A stretch of DNA of 64,000 bases from Nitrospira sp. (GCA_018242665.1 JAFEBL010000013.1:90835-154834); one strand, 5' to 3'; positions 39,479-48,469 are shown, counted from the first letter of the stretch. Notes: generated from the letters alone by a model not told the origin. Numbers and translations are program-made.

Positions 39479-40432
39479 CTATCCTTGCCCTTTTACACCC
39501 ACTGTCACTAACGCGGCGTCCAACGATTTCGGATCATGGACATTCGCCGTCACCGCGCCAGGCAGAATTCGCTTCACCAGGCCGGTGAGGACGGTCCCCG
39601 GACCAATTTCCACAAAGGTGGTGACGCCCAATTGGACCATTTTCTGCACCGATTCTTCCCATCGGACGGACGACGGGAGTTGCCGGACCAACGAGGCCCG
39701 AATGTCTTCGGCTCGTTGCAGCGCCACCGCCTCAGCATTATTCACCAGTGGTACTCGCAGATCATGCCAGGCGACTCCGCCAAATTCCGCTGCAAGGCGG
39801 TCTGCCGCACCCTGCATCAAGGGTGTATGCACCGGCACACTCACCGGAAGCGGAATCGCTTTTTTGCACCCGTTGCTTTTAGCGATTTCAATAGCCCGTT
39901 CGACTGCGGCCGTCTCTCCGGCAATAACCACCTGTCCAGGAGAGTTGAAATTCGCCGCAGCGACCACCCCCACCGAGGCAGCTTCTCGGCACGCGGCCTT
40001 CACAGCCTCGCCTGATAAGCCCAACAGAGCAGCCACTAATCCCGTTCCCGGCGGTACGGCCTCGGACATATAGCGTCCCCGCTTCTGCACGAGGGCCACC
40101 GCATCGCGAAACGACACACCCCCAGCGGCATACAAGGCCGAATATTCTCCCAAACTATGGCCTGCCACGGCCATCGGTCTCACACCCGCCGGCTCGAGAG
40201 CTTTCAGTGCAGCGGCGCTACTCACCAACAACGCCGGCTGGGTATGTTCCGTGAGATTGAGCCGTTCGGCCGGCCCTTCAAAACAGAGCTGCGCGATATC
40301 GTACCCCAGGATGGAGGAGGCTTCGTCATACAGGGCCTTCACTGTTGGGAACGCGTCATAGAATCCGCGGCCCATGCCCACCGACTGCGACCCCTGTCCG
40401 GGAAACACAAATCCAATTCCTGAAGCTGTCAT
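39479..40432 (-). CDS. fabD: Malonyl-CoA:ACP transacylase
   Basis: FabD loads malonyl groups on ACP. The 317-residue protein begins GIGFVFPGQGSQSVGMG and has the nucleophile in GHSLGEYSAL (about 88-97) and the catalytic His in PVSVPVHTPLMQ. The ORF is open back to 40471, but the ATG at 40432 gives the normal N-terminus. It lies 28 bases before fabG and about 110 after fabH. Confidence 0.95.
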   Translation of the reverse strand: MTASGIGFVFPGQGSQSVGMGRGFYDAFPTVKALYDEASSILGYDIAQLCFEGPAERLNLTEHTQPALLVSSAAALKALEPAGVRPMAVAGHSLGEYSALYAAGGVSFRDAVALVQKRGRYMSEAVPPGTGLVAALLGLSGEAVKAACREAASVGVVAAANFNSPGQVVIAGETAAVERAIEIAKSNGCKKAIPLPVSVPVHTPLMQGAADRLAAEFGGVAWHDLRVPLVNNAEAVALQRAEDIRASLVRQLPSSVRWEESVQKMVQLGVTTFVEIGPGTVLTGLVKRILPGAVTANVHDPKSLDAALVTVGVKGQG

Positions 40433-40541
40433 AGCCGCGTAAGGTATCGTAGAAACCATGCTCAATGTCAACGGGAAAAAGCTGGCCGATCCATGCAGGC
40501 GACAGCCGCCGTATCGATCTTTCCCGCCTGACCTATCATCC

Positions 40542-41519
40542 CTACCAGCGCAGCAACGTTGACGCCCAAGTGAGCCCCGCGCCGAACGCCCCGAACATCA
40601 CCAACTGTCCATCCTTGACTCGCCCGTCACGGACCGCTTCGTCCAGTGCAATGGGGATGGATGCGGCGGACGTGTTGCCGTATCGATCCATGTTCAACAC
40701 CACTTTTTTAAGCGGCAGGCCAAGGCGATCCGTCACCGCCTTGATAATGCGTAGGTTGGCTTGGTGCGGAATGTACAGATCCAGATCCTCTACCGAGAAA
40801 TTGTGCGCCGCAAGGGTCTCTCGCGCTACATCCTCAAGAGTCCGCACCGCCACCTTGAAGGTTTCATTGCCCTTCATTTTGATGTACTGCGCCCGATCAT
40901 TCATCATGGGCTCGGATGGTGGAATGCGCGTCCCGCCGCCCGGTACCACGATCAAATCGGAAAGACTGCCGTCGGAATGCAGATGCGTGGAGAGAATCCC
41001 CCGGTCACCATCGGACGCACTGACAACCGCTGCCCCAGCGCCGTCTCCAAACAAAATGCACGTGTTCCGGTCGGTCCAATCGGTGATTGTCGACATCACT
41101 TCCGATCCGACGACCAACACATGGCGCATCCCGGTCCGAACATAGGCATCGGCCACGCCCAATGCATAGACGAACCCGCAACAAGCCGCAGACAGATCGC
41201 ATGCAGCCGCCCGCGTCGCACCCAACCGATGTTGGAGCAGGCAAGCTGTGGAGGGCAGGGGCATGTCTCCCGTGCAGGTCGCCAGGAGAATCATGTCGAG
41301 TTCACCCGCCGAGACCCCGGCCGCCTTCAAGGCACGCTCGGCCGCAATCAGTCCCAGATCGGAACAGGCCTGCCCTTTCGCCGCAATCCGCCGTTCACGG
41401 ATGCCGGTGCGCTCGCGAATCCACTCATCGGACGTCGCCACCAATGTCTCCAACTCGGCATTGGTCATCACGCGTTCAGGCGCATAGGAACCAGTTCCGG
41501 TGATTCGTGCGCGCCTCAC
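40542..41519 (-). CDS. fabH: Beta-ketoacyl-ACP synthase III
   Basis: FabH starts fatty-acid synthesis by condensing acetyl-CoA with malonyl-ACP. The 325-residue protein has the nucleophilic Cys in DLSAACCGF (about 112-120), His in YIPHQANLRI and Asn in MDRYGNTSAAS. Its start overlaps the plsX stop by four bases. Length is normal for the family. Confidence 0.96.
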   Translation of the reverse strand: MRRARITGTGSYAPERVMTNAELETLVATSDEWIRERTGIRERRIAAKGQACSDLGLIAAERALKAAGVSAGELDMILLATCTGDMPLPSTACLLQHRLGATRAAACDLSAACCGFVYALGVADAYVRTGMRHVLVVGSEVMSTITDWTDRNTCILFGDGAGAAVVSASDGDRGILSTHLHSDGSLSDLIVVPGGGTRIPPSEPMMNDRAQYIKMKGNETFKVAVRTLEDVARETLAAHNFSVEDLDLYIPHQANLRIIKAVTDRLGLPLKKVVLNMDRYGNTSAASIPIALDEAVRDGRVKDGQLVMFGAFGAGLTWASTLLRW

Positions 41520-42547
41520 GCCTGTTTTCCTTCCGGCCGTTCGTCCTGATGTCGCCGTAGACTTTCTTCGATATCGCGCTGAATCAATTCGTCCAGCCGA
41601 GTCTCAGCCAAGCCCTTGGCTCGGCGAATGGCATTTTTGATCGCCTTGGCGGATGAGCGGCCGTGACAGATCATCGTGGTCCCGTTCACGCCCAGCAAGG
41701 GGGCCCCGCCAAATTCGGCATAGTCGATCTTGCGTTTCAGATTCAGCAGCGGCTTGGCGATCAGGGGATAGGCCAACCGCCCGAGCCAGGAACCCGAGAG
41801 TTCCTTCATCAGCAACTTCTTAATGACGTCCGCCACGCCTTCCGAAATCTTCAGGGCGACGTTCCCGATGAATCCGTCGCACACCACCACATCCGCGCTG
41901 CCACTGTAGACTTCCCGCCCCTCGATGTTGCCGATGAAGTTCAGCGGGCTGCTCTTCAATAGCTTAAATGCTTCCTTGGTAACTTCGTTGCCCTTGCTGT
42001 CTTCTTCTCCGATACTGAGCAGCCCGACCCGCGGGTTGGGTTTGGCGTAGACGTGCTTGGCAAACTCGTTGCCCATCAATGCAAATTGTTCCAGGTGCTG
42101 GGCGGTACAATCGACGTTCGCGCCGACGTCGAGCATCACCGCGCTGCCCGTCAAGGTAGGGAGCATCGTGGCGATCGCCGGCCGCTCGACTCCTTTGATC
42201 AACCCCAGAACAAAGAATGACGCAACCATGCTCGCGCCGGTGTTACCCGGGCTCACCACCGCATCCGCATCGCCGGACTTGACCAGCTCGGTCGCAATCC
42301 AGATAGACGAGTCCCGCTTTTTCCGCGCGACCGCGGCAGGAGACTCATGCATCTCGACCACCTGCGGCGCATGGTGGATGGTGATCCGCTCGTCGTGACA
42401 ATTGAGTTTGCGGCAGGCGGCGGTCAGCTCGTCTTCTTTGCCGACCAGGATGATGCCCACGCCCAGTTCCTGCGCGGCCTGCATCGCGCCCTCAATGACC
42501 GGGGCCGGCCCGTGGTCTCCGCCCATCGCATCGACGGCAATCTTCAT
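41516..42547 (-). CDS. plsX: Phosphate acyltransferase
   Basis: PlsX makes acyl-phosphate from acyl-ACP for phospholipid synthesis. The 343-residue protein begins with the family opening KIAVDAMGGDHGPAPVIEG and has VSPGNTGASMV, GLLSIGEED and DGFIGNVALKISEG. It is cytoplasmic and membrane-associated. It follows rpmF by about 150 bases and overlaps fabH by four, matching the widespread rpmF-plsX-fabH order. Confidence 0.96.
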   Translation of the reverse strand: MKIAVDAMGGDHGPAPVIEGAMQAAQELGVGIILVGKEDELTAACRKLNCHDERITIHHAPQVVEMHESPAAVARKKRDSSIWIATELVKSGDADAVVSPGNTGASMVASFFVLGLIKGVERPAIATMLPTLTGSAVMLDVGANVDCTAQHLEQFALMGNEFAKHVYAKPNPRVGLLSIGEEDSKGNEVTKEAFKLLKSSPLNFIGNIEGREVYSGSADVVVCDGFIGNVALKISEGVADVIKKLLMKELSGSWLGRLAYPLIAKPLLNLKRKIDYAEFGGAPLLGVNGTTMICHGRSSAKAIKNAIRRAKGLAETRLDELIQRDIEESLRRHQDERPEGKQA

Positions 42548-42699
42548 GTGCGGTTAACGGTCCACGGATAGAGAAGTGAAGAGTCGTGCAGAGACGCCCT
42601 GCCGGCCAGGACCTGAACGGCCTCACGCATGACATGGCGTCGGATCGTGATCACGGTGGACGATTGTACCCGAATCACGCCAGGAAAATAACACTCAGC

Positions 42700-42885
42700 T
42701 TAGGATTCTTCGACGACGATGACGGCCTTGCCCTTGTACGTCCCGCAGTTCATGCACGTATGGTGAGGCAGCTTCAACTCGTGGCACTGCGGGCAGAGCG
42801 AAAATCCCGGAGGAACGAGCCGCATCTTGGCCGTTCTCCGCATATCCCGCCGCGATCGTGAATGTTTATGTTTTGGATTTGGCAT
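42700..42885 (-). CDS. rpmF: 50S ribosomal protein L32
   Basis: The 61-residue basic protein has the L32 opening PNPKHKHSRSRRDMRR and a zinc ribbon made of CPQC (about 32-35) and CMNC (about 46-49). The ORF runs back to 42906 but the ATG at 42885 gives the standard N-terminus. This is the four-cysteine, zinc-binding form of L32. It sits between the DUF177 gene and plsX, the usual place. Confidence 0.95.
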   Translation of the reverse strand: MPNPKHKHSRSRRDMRRTAKMRLVPPGFSLCPQCHELKLPHHTCMNCGTYKGKAVIVVEES

Positions 42886-42927
42886 GACGACTCCTTCAAC
42901 GGGCACATGACCCGGTTAACAAACTAG

Positions 42928-43521
42928 CTATGCATTTCCACTCTTGGATGGGCGCCCCCGCAACACACGGAACGGGCTGGGTGCCTGCTCAGGCGGACAG
43001 CCACAACGGCGCTCGTTGAGATTCTGCCCGCATTGGGAACAGAGTCCCAGACATTCCTCCCGACACAACGGCTGCATTGGGGCGGCCAAGATCACCTGCT
43101 CGCGCAACATCGGGACCAGATCCAGATGGTCGCCTTGAAACCAATACAATTCGTCTTCCTCATCCGCCTCTTCCGACGGCTCGACCGGTTGAGCGGCGCG
43201 TCTCGCACCCTTCCGGCCCTGCTCCGCCGCGGTCGGTTTGGAGCTTGCGCCGGTCTGGGGAAGATACTCCGCATAGAGACTGACGTAGAGCGGATCGGAA
43301 TAGTCGGTCAAGCAGCGGACGCACTGGCGAATTGCGGTGCCTTCTAAGGTGCCGGTCACCGAAATCGGACCGTCCGGCTTCATGAGTTCGAGGTGAATCT
43401 CCAGAGGCCCCTCGAACTTGTCCTCCGGCTCGTTCAGGCCCAATTGAGCGCCTGTCGCCGTGCCTGACACCGACAAGCCTTCCGGGCCAATATCCACAAT
43501 CGCTGGATTGAGCGTATCCAT
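42928..43521 (-). CDS. YceD/DUF177 protein
   Basis: DUF177 proteins are encoded next to rpmF in most bacteria and are linked to 23S rRNA maturation. This 197-residue version has the core CVRCL and its beta-rich surroundings, an acidic insertion (EPSEEADEEDELYWF), then a zinc-like C-terminal module with CREECLGLCSQCGQNLNERRC, shown here in two parts as CREECLGLC and CGQNLNERRC. The start is uncertain: ATG at 43521 or 43533, neither with a good ribosome binding site. The upstream extension to 43578 is probably not translated. Confidence 0.85.
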   Translation of the reverse strand: MDTLNPAIVDIGPEGLSVSGTATGAQLGLNEPEDKFEGPLEIHLELMKPDGPISVTGTLEGTAIRQCVRCLTDYSDPLYVSLYAEYLPQTGASSKPTAAEQGRKGARRAAQPVEPSEEADEEDELYWFQGDHLDLVPMLREQVILAAPMQPLCREECLGLCSQCGQNLNERRCGCPPEQAPSPFRVLRGRPSKSGNA

Positions 43522-43590
43522 AGGCGCTAACATACAACACCGCGCTGCCGCTGCATGGGATGGAAGAGAGACCAACACTGACCCCTTGTT

Positions 43591-43848
43591 CTATCGCTCT
43601 TCCGCGAAGCTCACCAAAGCGATCTGGCGCGCCCGCTTCACCGCGACCGTCAAGACGCGTTGGTGCTGCAAGCAATTGCCAGAAATGCGGCGAGGCACGA
43701 TCCGTCCCCGTTCGGTGAGAAAATTCCGCAACAGGCCGATGTCTTTGAAATCAATCGGGGCCTTGTCGACACAAAACCGGCATGGCTTCCGGCGTTGAAA
43801 AAACCGGCCGCCGCCCCCTCCGCTGTTTCCACGATCTCCTCGTTCCAT
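43591..43848 (-). CDS. rpsR: 30S ribosomal protein S18
   Basis: The 85-residue basic protein has the S18 core [18 protein letters not shown] and [13 protein letters not shown], ending with [11 protein letters not shown] Gly-rich stretch ([11 protein letters not shown]) marks its N-terminus. It follows ssb by 15 bases in the order rpsF-ssb-rpsR. The gene for L9 (rplI), often next in this operon, is absent here; DUF177 follows instead. Confidence 0.96.
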   Translation of the reverse strand: MERGDRGNSGGGGGRFFQRRKPCRFCVDKAPIDFKDIGLLRNFLTERGRIVPRRISGNCLQHQRVLTVAVKRARQIALVSFAEER

Positions 43849-43863
43849 GCTCGCCTCCGTCTC

Positions 43864-44265
43864 TTACAACTGTTCGTCTTCGTATGAAGGTGGTTCGTCG
43901 TGGATGCCGCCGCTGTCGCTTCCGCCCCCAGCTTCCCCACGCTTCGGCAAAAAGGTCACGCCTTGCGCCACGACTTCGTGTTTGCTCCGCTTTTGGCCAT
44001 CTTCCGTCTCCCATCGACGCTGCTGCAGGCGCCCGTCGATGATCACCCCGTTGCCCTTGCTGAGGTACTGCCCGCAATGTTCGGCCTGTTTGCCGAACAC
44101 GACGATGTCGATGAAGCAGACCTCTTCCTTCAGCTCCTCGCCTTGCTTGAAACGTCGGCTGGTCGCCAAACCGAAGCTGGCAACGGGCGTCCCGCTGGGC
44201 GTGTAACGTAGCTCGGGATTCCGGGTCAGATTTCCGACCAGGATGACTTTATTGAACCCCGCCAA
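43864..44265 (-). CDS. ssb: Single-stranded DNA-binding protein
   Basis: The 133-residue protein has the OB-fold opening NKVILVGNLTRNPELRYTPSG, shown here as VILVGNLTRNPELRY, the WETEDGQKRSKHEV segment and a Gly/Ser-rich tail ending in acidic residues EDEQL. The family's usual tail ends in DDDIPF, so this tail is acidic but lacks that exact ending. It is 133 residues, a little short. The ORF overlaps rpsF by 17 bases, so it is translationally coupled. Confidence 0.94.
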   Translation of the reverse strand: MAGFNKVILVGNLTRNPELRYTPSGTPVASFGLATSRRFKQGEELKEEVCFIDIVVFGKQAEHCGQYLSKGNGVIIDGRLQQRRWETEDGQKRSKHEVVAQGVTFLPKRGEAGGGSDSGGIHDEPPSYEDEQL

Positions 44266-44608
44266 CGGTGGCTCCTTGTGGGGCTGGTGCTGCCACGGTC
44301 GTACCCCGGGGCGGAGCAGGCTCTTGCTCCAATTTCACGGTGAGAAATTTAATGATGGAATCTTCGAGACGATAGGCCCGCTCTAATTCGGCAATGGTCG
44401 ATCCAGGCCCCTGGAAATAGAAATAAACGTACGTACCCTTGCGCTCGCGCTTGATTTCATATGCAAGCTTTTTGCGGCCCCAATTCTCGGCCCGCACAAG
44501 GTTGGCACCGTTTTTCGTCACGGTGCCCTTCATTTTTTCAATCAGCGCAGACGTGTCTTCGTCGCTCAACGTCGGACGAATAATAAACAAGGACTCGTAG
44601 AGTTCCAT
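44249..44608 (-). CDS. rpsF: 30S ribosomal protein S6
   Basis: The 119-residue protein has the S6 pattern MELYESLFIIRPTLSDED, NWGRKKLAYEIKRERKGTY and the final helix with LTVKLEQEP. A tail of about 25 residues rich in Ala, Pro, Gly and Thr extends beyond the normal end. The ORF runs back to 44653 but AGGAGG lies just before the ATG at 44608. It is the first gene of the rpsF-ssb-rpsR-DUF177-rpmF-plsX-fab block. Confidence 0.95.
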   Translation of the reverse strand: MELYESLFIIRPTLSDEDTSALIEKMKGTVTKNGANLVRAENWGRKKLAYEIKRERKGTYVYFYFQGPGSTIAELERAYRLEDSIIKFLTVKLEQEPAPPRGTTVAAPAPQGATVGGVQ

Positions 44609-44691
44609 GCAGATTCCTCCTGGACAATGGCCCCCATTCGCAGATGGGAGCAAGGTGTAGGCATGCCGGATCAGCCGACATGAGCTGGGGA

Positions 44692-44720
44692 AGGTAGCAC
44701 AGCTTCAAAGAATGTGTCAA
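44692..44720 (-). promoter_or_regulatory. Candidate promoter of the rpsF block
   Basis: On the minus strand TTGACA (44720-44715) is an exact -35 hexamer, 17 bases before CTACCT (44697-44692), a weak -10. It lies about 85 bases before the S6 start in the gap behind the lipoprotein gene. The -35 is seen; use as a promoter is inferred. Confidence 0.35.
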
Positions 44721-44853
44721 TTCTCGTCGAGCTTCAAGAACGGCACACAAGCCGGCCGCTCGATCACCTCCCCCAGCCCCACACCACACGCACCGCTACA
44801 GTCCGCGGATGAAGATCAGAAATGACTCCGCCTGTAGAGACTGCCTCAGTCGC

Positions 44854-45279
44854 TCAGTGAGTTTTTCTAAACCGCGAGGGCGTATTGGGAGGTAAGGGCG
44901 GCCGAGAACTCGGCGCCCCTGAGAACGGACGTGCCGCACCGAATCCTCCATATCCGCCGTACCAGCCAAACCCCAGCGGCCCATACGCTCCATAGGGAAG
45001 GCCATAGTATCCGTACGGATTGCCCCAGTACCCTGCGCCATAGCCGATTCCATAACCCGGGCCATATCCAGGCCCCGACCAGTGTGCATAGGATTGGGCC
45101 CCCGCATAACCGGGATCCAGCATAAAATCGCTCATCGACAGCCGCTCGGTCTGATGAATCGATTGCGCGCAAGCCGACAGAGCTCCAACAAGACACACGA
45201 GCAGGACCAGCCGCCCCACTCCGTTCGCGCTCGGCGCCCCGGCGGCATGGCGCCTAGTCGCATGCTTCACAATGGGCAT
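44854..45279 (-). CDS. Gly/Tyr-rich lipoprotein
   Basis: The 141-residue protein has a basic N-terminus, a hydrophobic stretch and the lipobox LSAC (in VGALSACAQS), so it is likely lipidated at that cysteine and held in the envelope. The mature part is dominated by Gly, Tyr, Trp and Pro (repeats such as GYGPGYGIGYGAGYW), which suggests an extended, surface-exposed or scaffold chain. The ORF is open back to 45342; the ATG at 45279 gives the cleanest signal sequence. It lies just after the outer-membrane barrel gene and may share its transcript. Confidence 0.6.
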   Translation of the reverse strand: MPIVKHATRRHAAGAPSANGVGRLVLLVCLVGALSACAQSIHQTERLSMSDFMLDPGYAGAQSYAHWSGPGYGPGYGIGYGAGYWGNPYGYYGLPYGAYGPLGFGWYGGYGGFGAARPFSGAPSSRPPLPPNTPSRFRKTH

Positions 45280-45363
45280 GAGCGTATAACTCTCCGACGG
45301 TGTTGTGCCCTTGCGGTGGAGGGGACGATGACCGCAGCGCACAGGGCATCGACAGAACTCCCC

Positions 45364-46005
45364 TCAAAAATGATACGACAGGCCCATGAACAGTTGATGA
45401 GCGCGATAGGTTCCTTCAAATCCGCCCAGCGGCCCGAGGGCTCCACCGAAGTGAAGCGTCGAGTCGGTATACTTGTATTCCGTAAACAGGGCCATCTTCG
45501 GTGTCACGAATGCACGAACGCCAACCAGCACGTTTCCGCCGAGCGATTGTTGCGTATCACGTTCTGTTTGTGCGGATCGTCCCAACTGTGCCACGAGCAG
45601 CGCCGGACCTCCGCCGATGTAGGGCTGCCAGGTGACACCCGGATACCGCAACAACACATTCGCGCCGATCGTGGTCACCGACAGATGAATGCCCGGCGCA
45701 TCATCCAGGCTCTTGATGTGCGGAGTGCTGTGTGTCACGTCCAGCTCGACCCCCAATATGCCATGGCCAGGAAACACGCCCACTTTTGCGCCGAACGCCG
45801 GGCTGGTTTTTAGATTGAAATTCACGAAGTCTTGGCCGGCGAGCCCACCGGTCCCCCTGACGTTACGAAGGGGATCCACAAAGTTCCAACCCACCTGACC
45901 GGCAACGTACCATTCAGCGCGGGAATCGGCAGGGAAGACGAGAAGCGACCAACAGAGCACGAGCCCGGTAAGCAATCCGATTGACGCAGACCTTCGACAC
46001 ACCAT
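45364..46005 (-). CDS. Outer-membrane beta-barrel protein (OmpA/OprF-like N-terminal barrel)
   Basis: The 213-residue protein has a signal peptide (about 1-30, cleaved near SRAEWYVAG) and then a pattern of eight or so amphipathic strands ending in the aromatic terminus LFMGLSYHF, typical of a small eight-stranded barrel. Segments such as GAKVGVFPGHGILGVELDV and MALFTEYKYTDS match strand-turn-strand units of this class. The ORF runs back to 46071; the ATG at 46005 gives a normal signal sequence. The role is probably structural or adhesive. It is followed by the lipoprotein gene 84 bases on. Confidence 0.75.
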   Translation of the reverse strand: MVCRRSASIGLLTGLVLCWSLLVFPADSRAEWYVAGQVGWNFVDPLRNVRGTGGLAGQDFVNFNLKTSPAFGAKVGVFPGHGILGVELDVTHSTPHIKSLDDAPGIHLSVTTIGANVLLRYPGVTWQPYIGGGPALLVAQLGRSAQTERDTQQSLGGNVLVGVRAFVTPKMALFTEYKYTDSTLHFGGALGPLGGFEGTYRAHQLFMGLSYHF

Positions 46006-46203
46006 GGCGCAATCTCCATGGGCGAGGCGTTGATTTATCATAACAGGCCATTGATCGTAGCGACTGGACAACTTTGCGCCGCGGGCCGGAGTGATGTCGA
46101 ATGAGAAGGACCCGTTGCGCGCTCTTGGCGGACGGAAAAAATCTGAGCAAGTCTGCCCGATGTCCCTTCGTCGGTATCACCAGGGGCAATCCCATTCAAC
46201 GCG

Positions 46204-46416
46204 TTAGGGCTCGTTCCGCGCCGAGGCATTATAGAGCCGGTACAGCGCCACCCCTCCGATCACGGCAATCCCCAATCCCAGTAAGGCGTGGGTGCCAAAC
46301 CCCAGCGGCCCGACACATAACTCCACCAACCGCGGCAGAGCGACGGTGGCCACGAGGACCAACGCGAGCGCAATCAGGTGAATGCGCAGATAGATGGGTT
46401 CGCCGGGTTTACGCAT
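46204..46416 (-). CDS. Small membrane protein of unknown function
   Basis: The 70-residue protein has two hydrophobic segments (about 9-30 and 41-60) separated by a short loop with a single cysteine, so it probably spans the inner membrane twice. I do not recognise a family. The start lacks a good ribosome binding site. The gene lies between the dioxygenase-family gene (75 bases upstream of it in transcription) and the barrel gene, all on the minus strand. Its pattern is protein-like rather than random, but the call is tentative. Confidence 0.45.
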   Translation of the reverse strand: MRKPGEPIYLRIHLIALALVLVATVALPRLVELCVGPLGFGTHALLGLGIAVIGGVALYRLYNASARNEP

Positions 46417-46491
46417 GAGGATTCATTCAACAGGCAGTGTACGAACTCTCAGGCCGGTATTCCAGCCCCGGAGTGCCGGTGAGGGGGAGTA

Positions 46492-47691
46492 TCAGTCCTG
46501 AATCACGCGCTTCGTGTCTTCTAAATGCTTGGTCAAATAGGGCATGAACGGCGTGCCGCCGGTTCCAACCGACGTCGGATTGCCGGCATGCGATTGATGC
46601 TGCCGGAAGATATACCGTTCTGCGTAATCCACGTGAATCTGGCGGAACTGGGCCAATAACTCTACACAGACCCCATAGGCTCGCCACAGTTCGGGATGCG
46701 TCGCCTTGCGGTCCCGGGCATATCCAAAAAGCAACGGTCGACCTTGCCCATCCGTGCGCGCTTCCAGCGCAGAGAGCAAGGCCCGATGGCGCGGAGGCAT
46801 ATACTCGCGCATTTCGACAAGATATTGCGTCAACGGGTCTTCGGCATGGAGCACGCCGAGCCCCGCATCCAACGCCGGCACAATGGTGCTTTGCGAACCG
46901 GTCTCGCCGCGGAACTGTTGCGGCAGGTCAGCATACTCCGGCACGCCTTCATAGACGAGGCCCGTGGGCAAAGCCGGACTATTTTTCCAACCGTGAATGT
47001 AGGGCCGCACGCGGCTGTAATAAATGTACGGATCACACCGTTCGGGCATGCGAAGTAACGTGTCGCGCATGGCCTCCTGAGATGCCGCAAGCGCGGCCAA
47101 CCCTGCCAACACGGCATCCACTCGATCTGCCTCCACCGCTTGGTGCGCCTGCAGCAGCCCTTGCAACCCCGGCCCCGCCTTTGCCTCGATATCGATGTGA
47201 ATCAGCACAAACCATTCTTCATCGAGGCCGCCGAGGAAATTTTGTAGCAGCACGATATTGCCGAGCTCAATCGGCTGATGCGGATCGAGTCGCCGCCAGT
47301 TGTGCAGTGCATAGGAGGCATAGGACAGCACCGGCGGACGGCCGAGCTGTTGGGCGACCCGAAACCAGGGACACGCGAGACTTGCCGGCAACCTGGCTGC
47401 GGGATGGTCGGGGTCCTCCCAGACATAGGCATGCCCAAGAAACGACAACACACGCATCACCGAACGAAATACATCAAGGCCCCAGTCATCCGCCACGGCT
47501 CCCATGATGTCCTGGCGATCAAGAATGGCTCCTCGCACGCGGCGGGCGCTCAGGAGCTTGGGGAGCTCCGTCCCGAACTGATTGAGCATTGGTTCTTCGG
47601 GCAACTGCTCTAGCGGGTCAGTCGCGGGCAGGAACCCGCGGTCAGGCAAGAGATCAAACGCCGACAGCGAAAGTGGGGGAATATCGGACAT
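46492..47691 (-). CDS. Indoleamine 2,3-dioxygenase-family heme protein
   Basis: The 399-residue protein matches the indoleamine/tryptophan 2,3-dioxygenase fold, which inserts O2 into the indole ring to form N-formylkynurenine. The late motif QIHVDYAERYI carries the likely heme-ligating His (near residue 360), and the C-terminal GTGGTPFMPYLTKHLEDT is the family's signature. Helical stretches such as LGNIVLLQNFLGG and GLDEEWFVLIHIDIEAK fit the rest. Length is normal. The ATG has AGGAG ten bases upstream. No kynurenine-pathway gene lies nearby, so the substrate is open; some family members are not tryptophan-specific. Confidence 0.8.
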   Translation of the reverse strand: MSDIPPLSLSAFDLLPDRGFLPATDPLEQLPEEPMLNQFGTELPKLLSARRVRGAILDRQDIMGAVADDWGLDVFRSVMRVLSFLGHAYVWEDPDHPAARLPASLACPWFRVAQQLGRPPVLSYASYALHNWRRLDPHQPIELGNIVLLQNFLGGLDEEWFVLIHIDIEAKAGPGLQGLLQAHQAVEADRVDAVLAGLAALAASQEAMRDTLLRMPERCDPYIYYSRVRPYIHGWKNSPALPTGLVYEGVPEYADLPQQFRGETGSQSTIVPALDAGLGVLHAEDPLTQYLVEMREYMPPRHRALLSALEARTDGQGRPLLFGYARDRKATHPELWRAYGVCVELLAQFRQIHVDYAERYIFRQHQSHAGNPTSVGTGGTPFMPYLTKHLEDTKRVIQD

Positions 47692-47884
47692 AGTCGTGAC
47701 CGCTCCTGAACCAGACGTAGGTGGATACGTATCACTGTACCACAGGCCGATCGCCCACTGCTGTCAGGCATCTGGTAGCTGGCGCTGAAAACGGAGGCTG
47801 GTCTTTGCCATCCCGACTGGGAGAGAAAGATCAGGAGGAATGCCGCGAGGTCGATCCATGGGCATGAATACGCTGACGGCGGTG

Positions 47885-48469
47885 CTATGCCCCGTCGGCC
47901 TTCTCCCGCACGTTGAATTGATTCATGGCCGTTGCCACGTCGCGGTGGAGCAGCAGTTCAAGGGCATCAACGGCTCTCTCCAGACACAGATCGTACGAGG
48001 CTCGCTCTTCCCGGGACAGCGGCTCCAACACGTAGTCTGCCGTATCTTGCCTCGGCGCCGGTCGACCCACCCCGACCTTCAGACGGACGAACTGGGGTGT
48101 GCCTAACGCTTCAATCACGGACTTGATGCCGTTGTGGCCGCCGCTGCCGCCATCTCGCCTGATGCGCAAACGGCCTGGTTCCAGATCCAGGTCGTCGTGC
48201 ACAACAACCAGGGCATCGGGCGTAAGATCCAGCTCGCGAAGGAGACCTTTGAGGGGGGGACCGCTGAGATTCATCCAGTCGAGCGTTTGGGCCAGCTCGA
48301 CGAGTTTGGAACCGGCGCGACCCGAGCCTCGCTGGGCCGCGCCCTTCCTGGTGAGACGTATCGACCATCGCGCCGCCGCCCGCTCGATGACCCAGCACCC
48401 GATATTATGCCGTGTGTCGGCATAGTCGGACCCTGGATTGCCCAATCCAACGAGCAGGCGCAACGCCAC
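47885..48469 (-). CDS. pth: Peptidyl-tRNA hydrolase
   Basis: Pth frees tRNA from stalled peptidyl-tRNA. The 194-residue protein has the opening LLVGLGNPGSDYADTRHNIG with the catalytic His, then MNLSGPPL, the VVHDDLDLEPGRLRIRRDGGSGGHNGIKS segment shown here as VVHDDLDLEPG and GGSGGHNGIKS, and FVRLKVGVGRP. Its ATG shares one base with the rplY stop codon, so it is coupled to it. The rplY-pth order is common. Confidence 0.96.
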   Translation of the reverse strand: MALRLLVGLGNPGSDYADTRHNIGCWVIERAAARWSIRLTRKGAAQRGSGRAGSKLVELAQTLDWMNLSGPPLKGLLRELDLTPDALVVVHDDLDLEPGRLRIRRDGGSGGHNGIKSVIEALGTPQFVRLKVGVGRPAPRQDTADYVLEPLSREERASYDLCLERAVDALELLLHRDVATAMNQFNVREKADGA

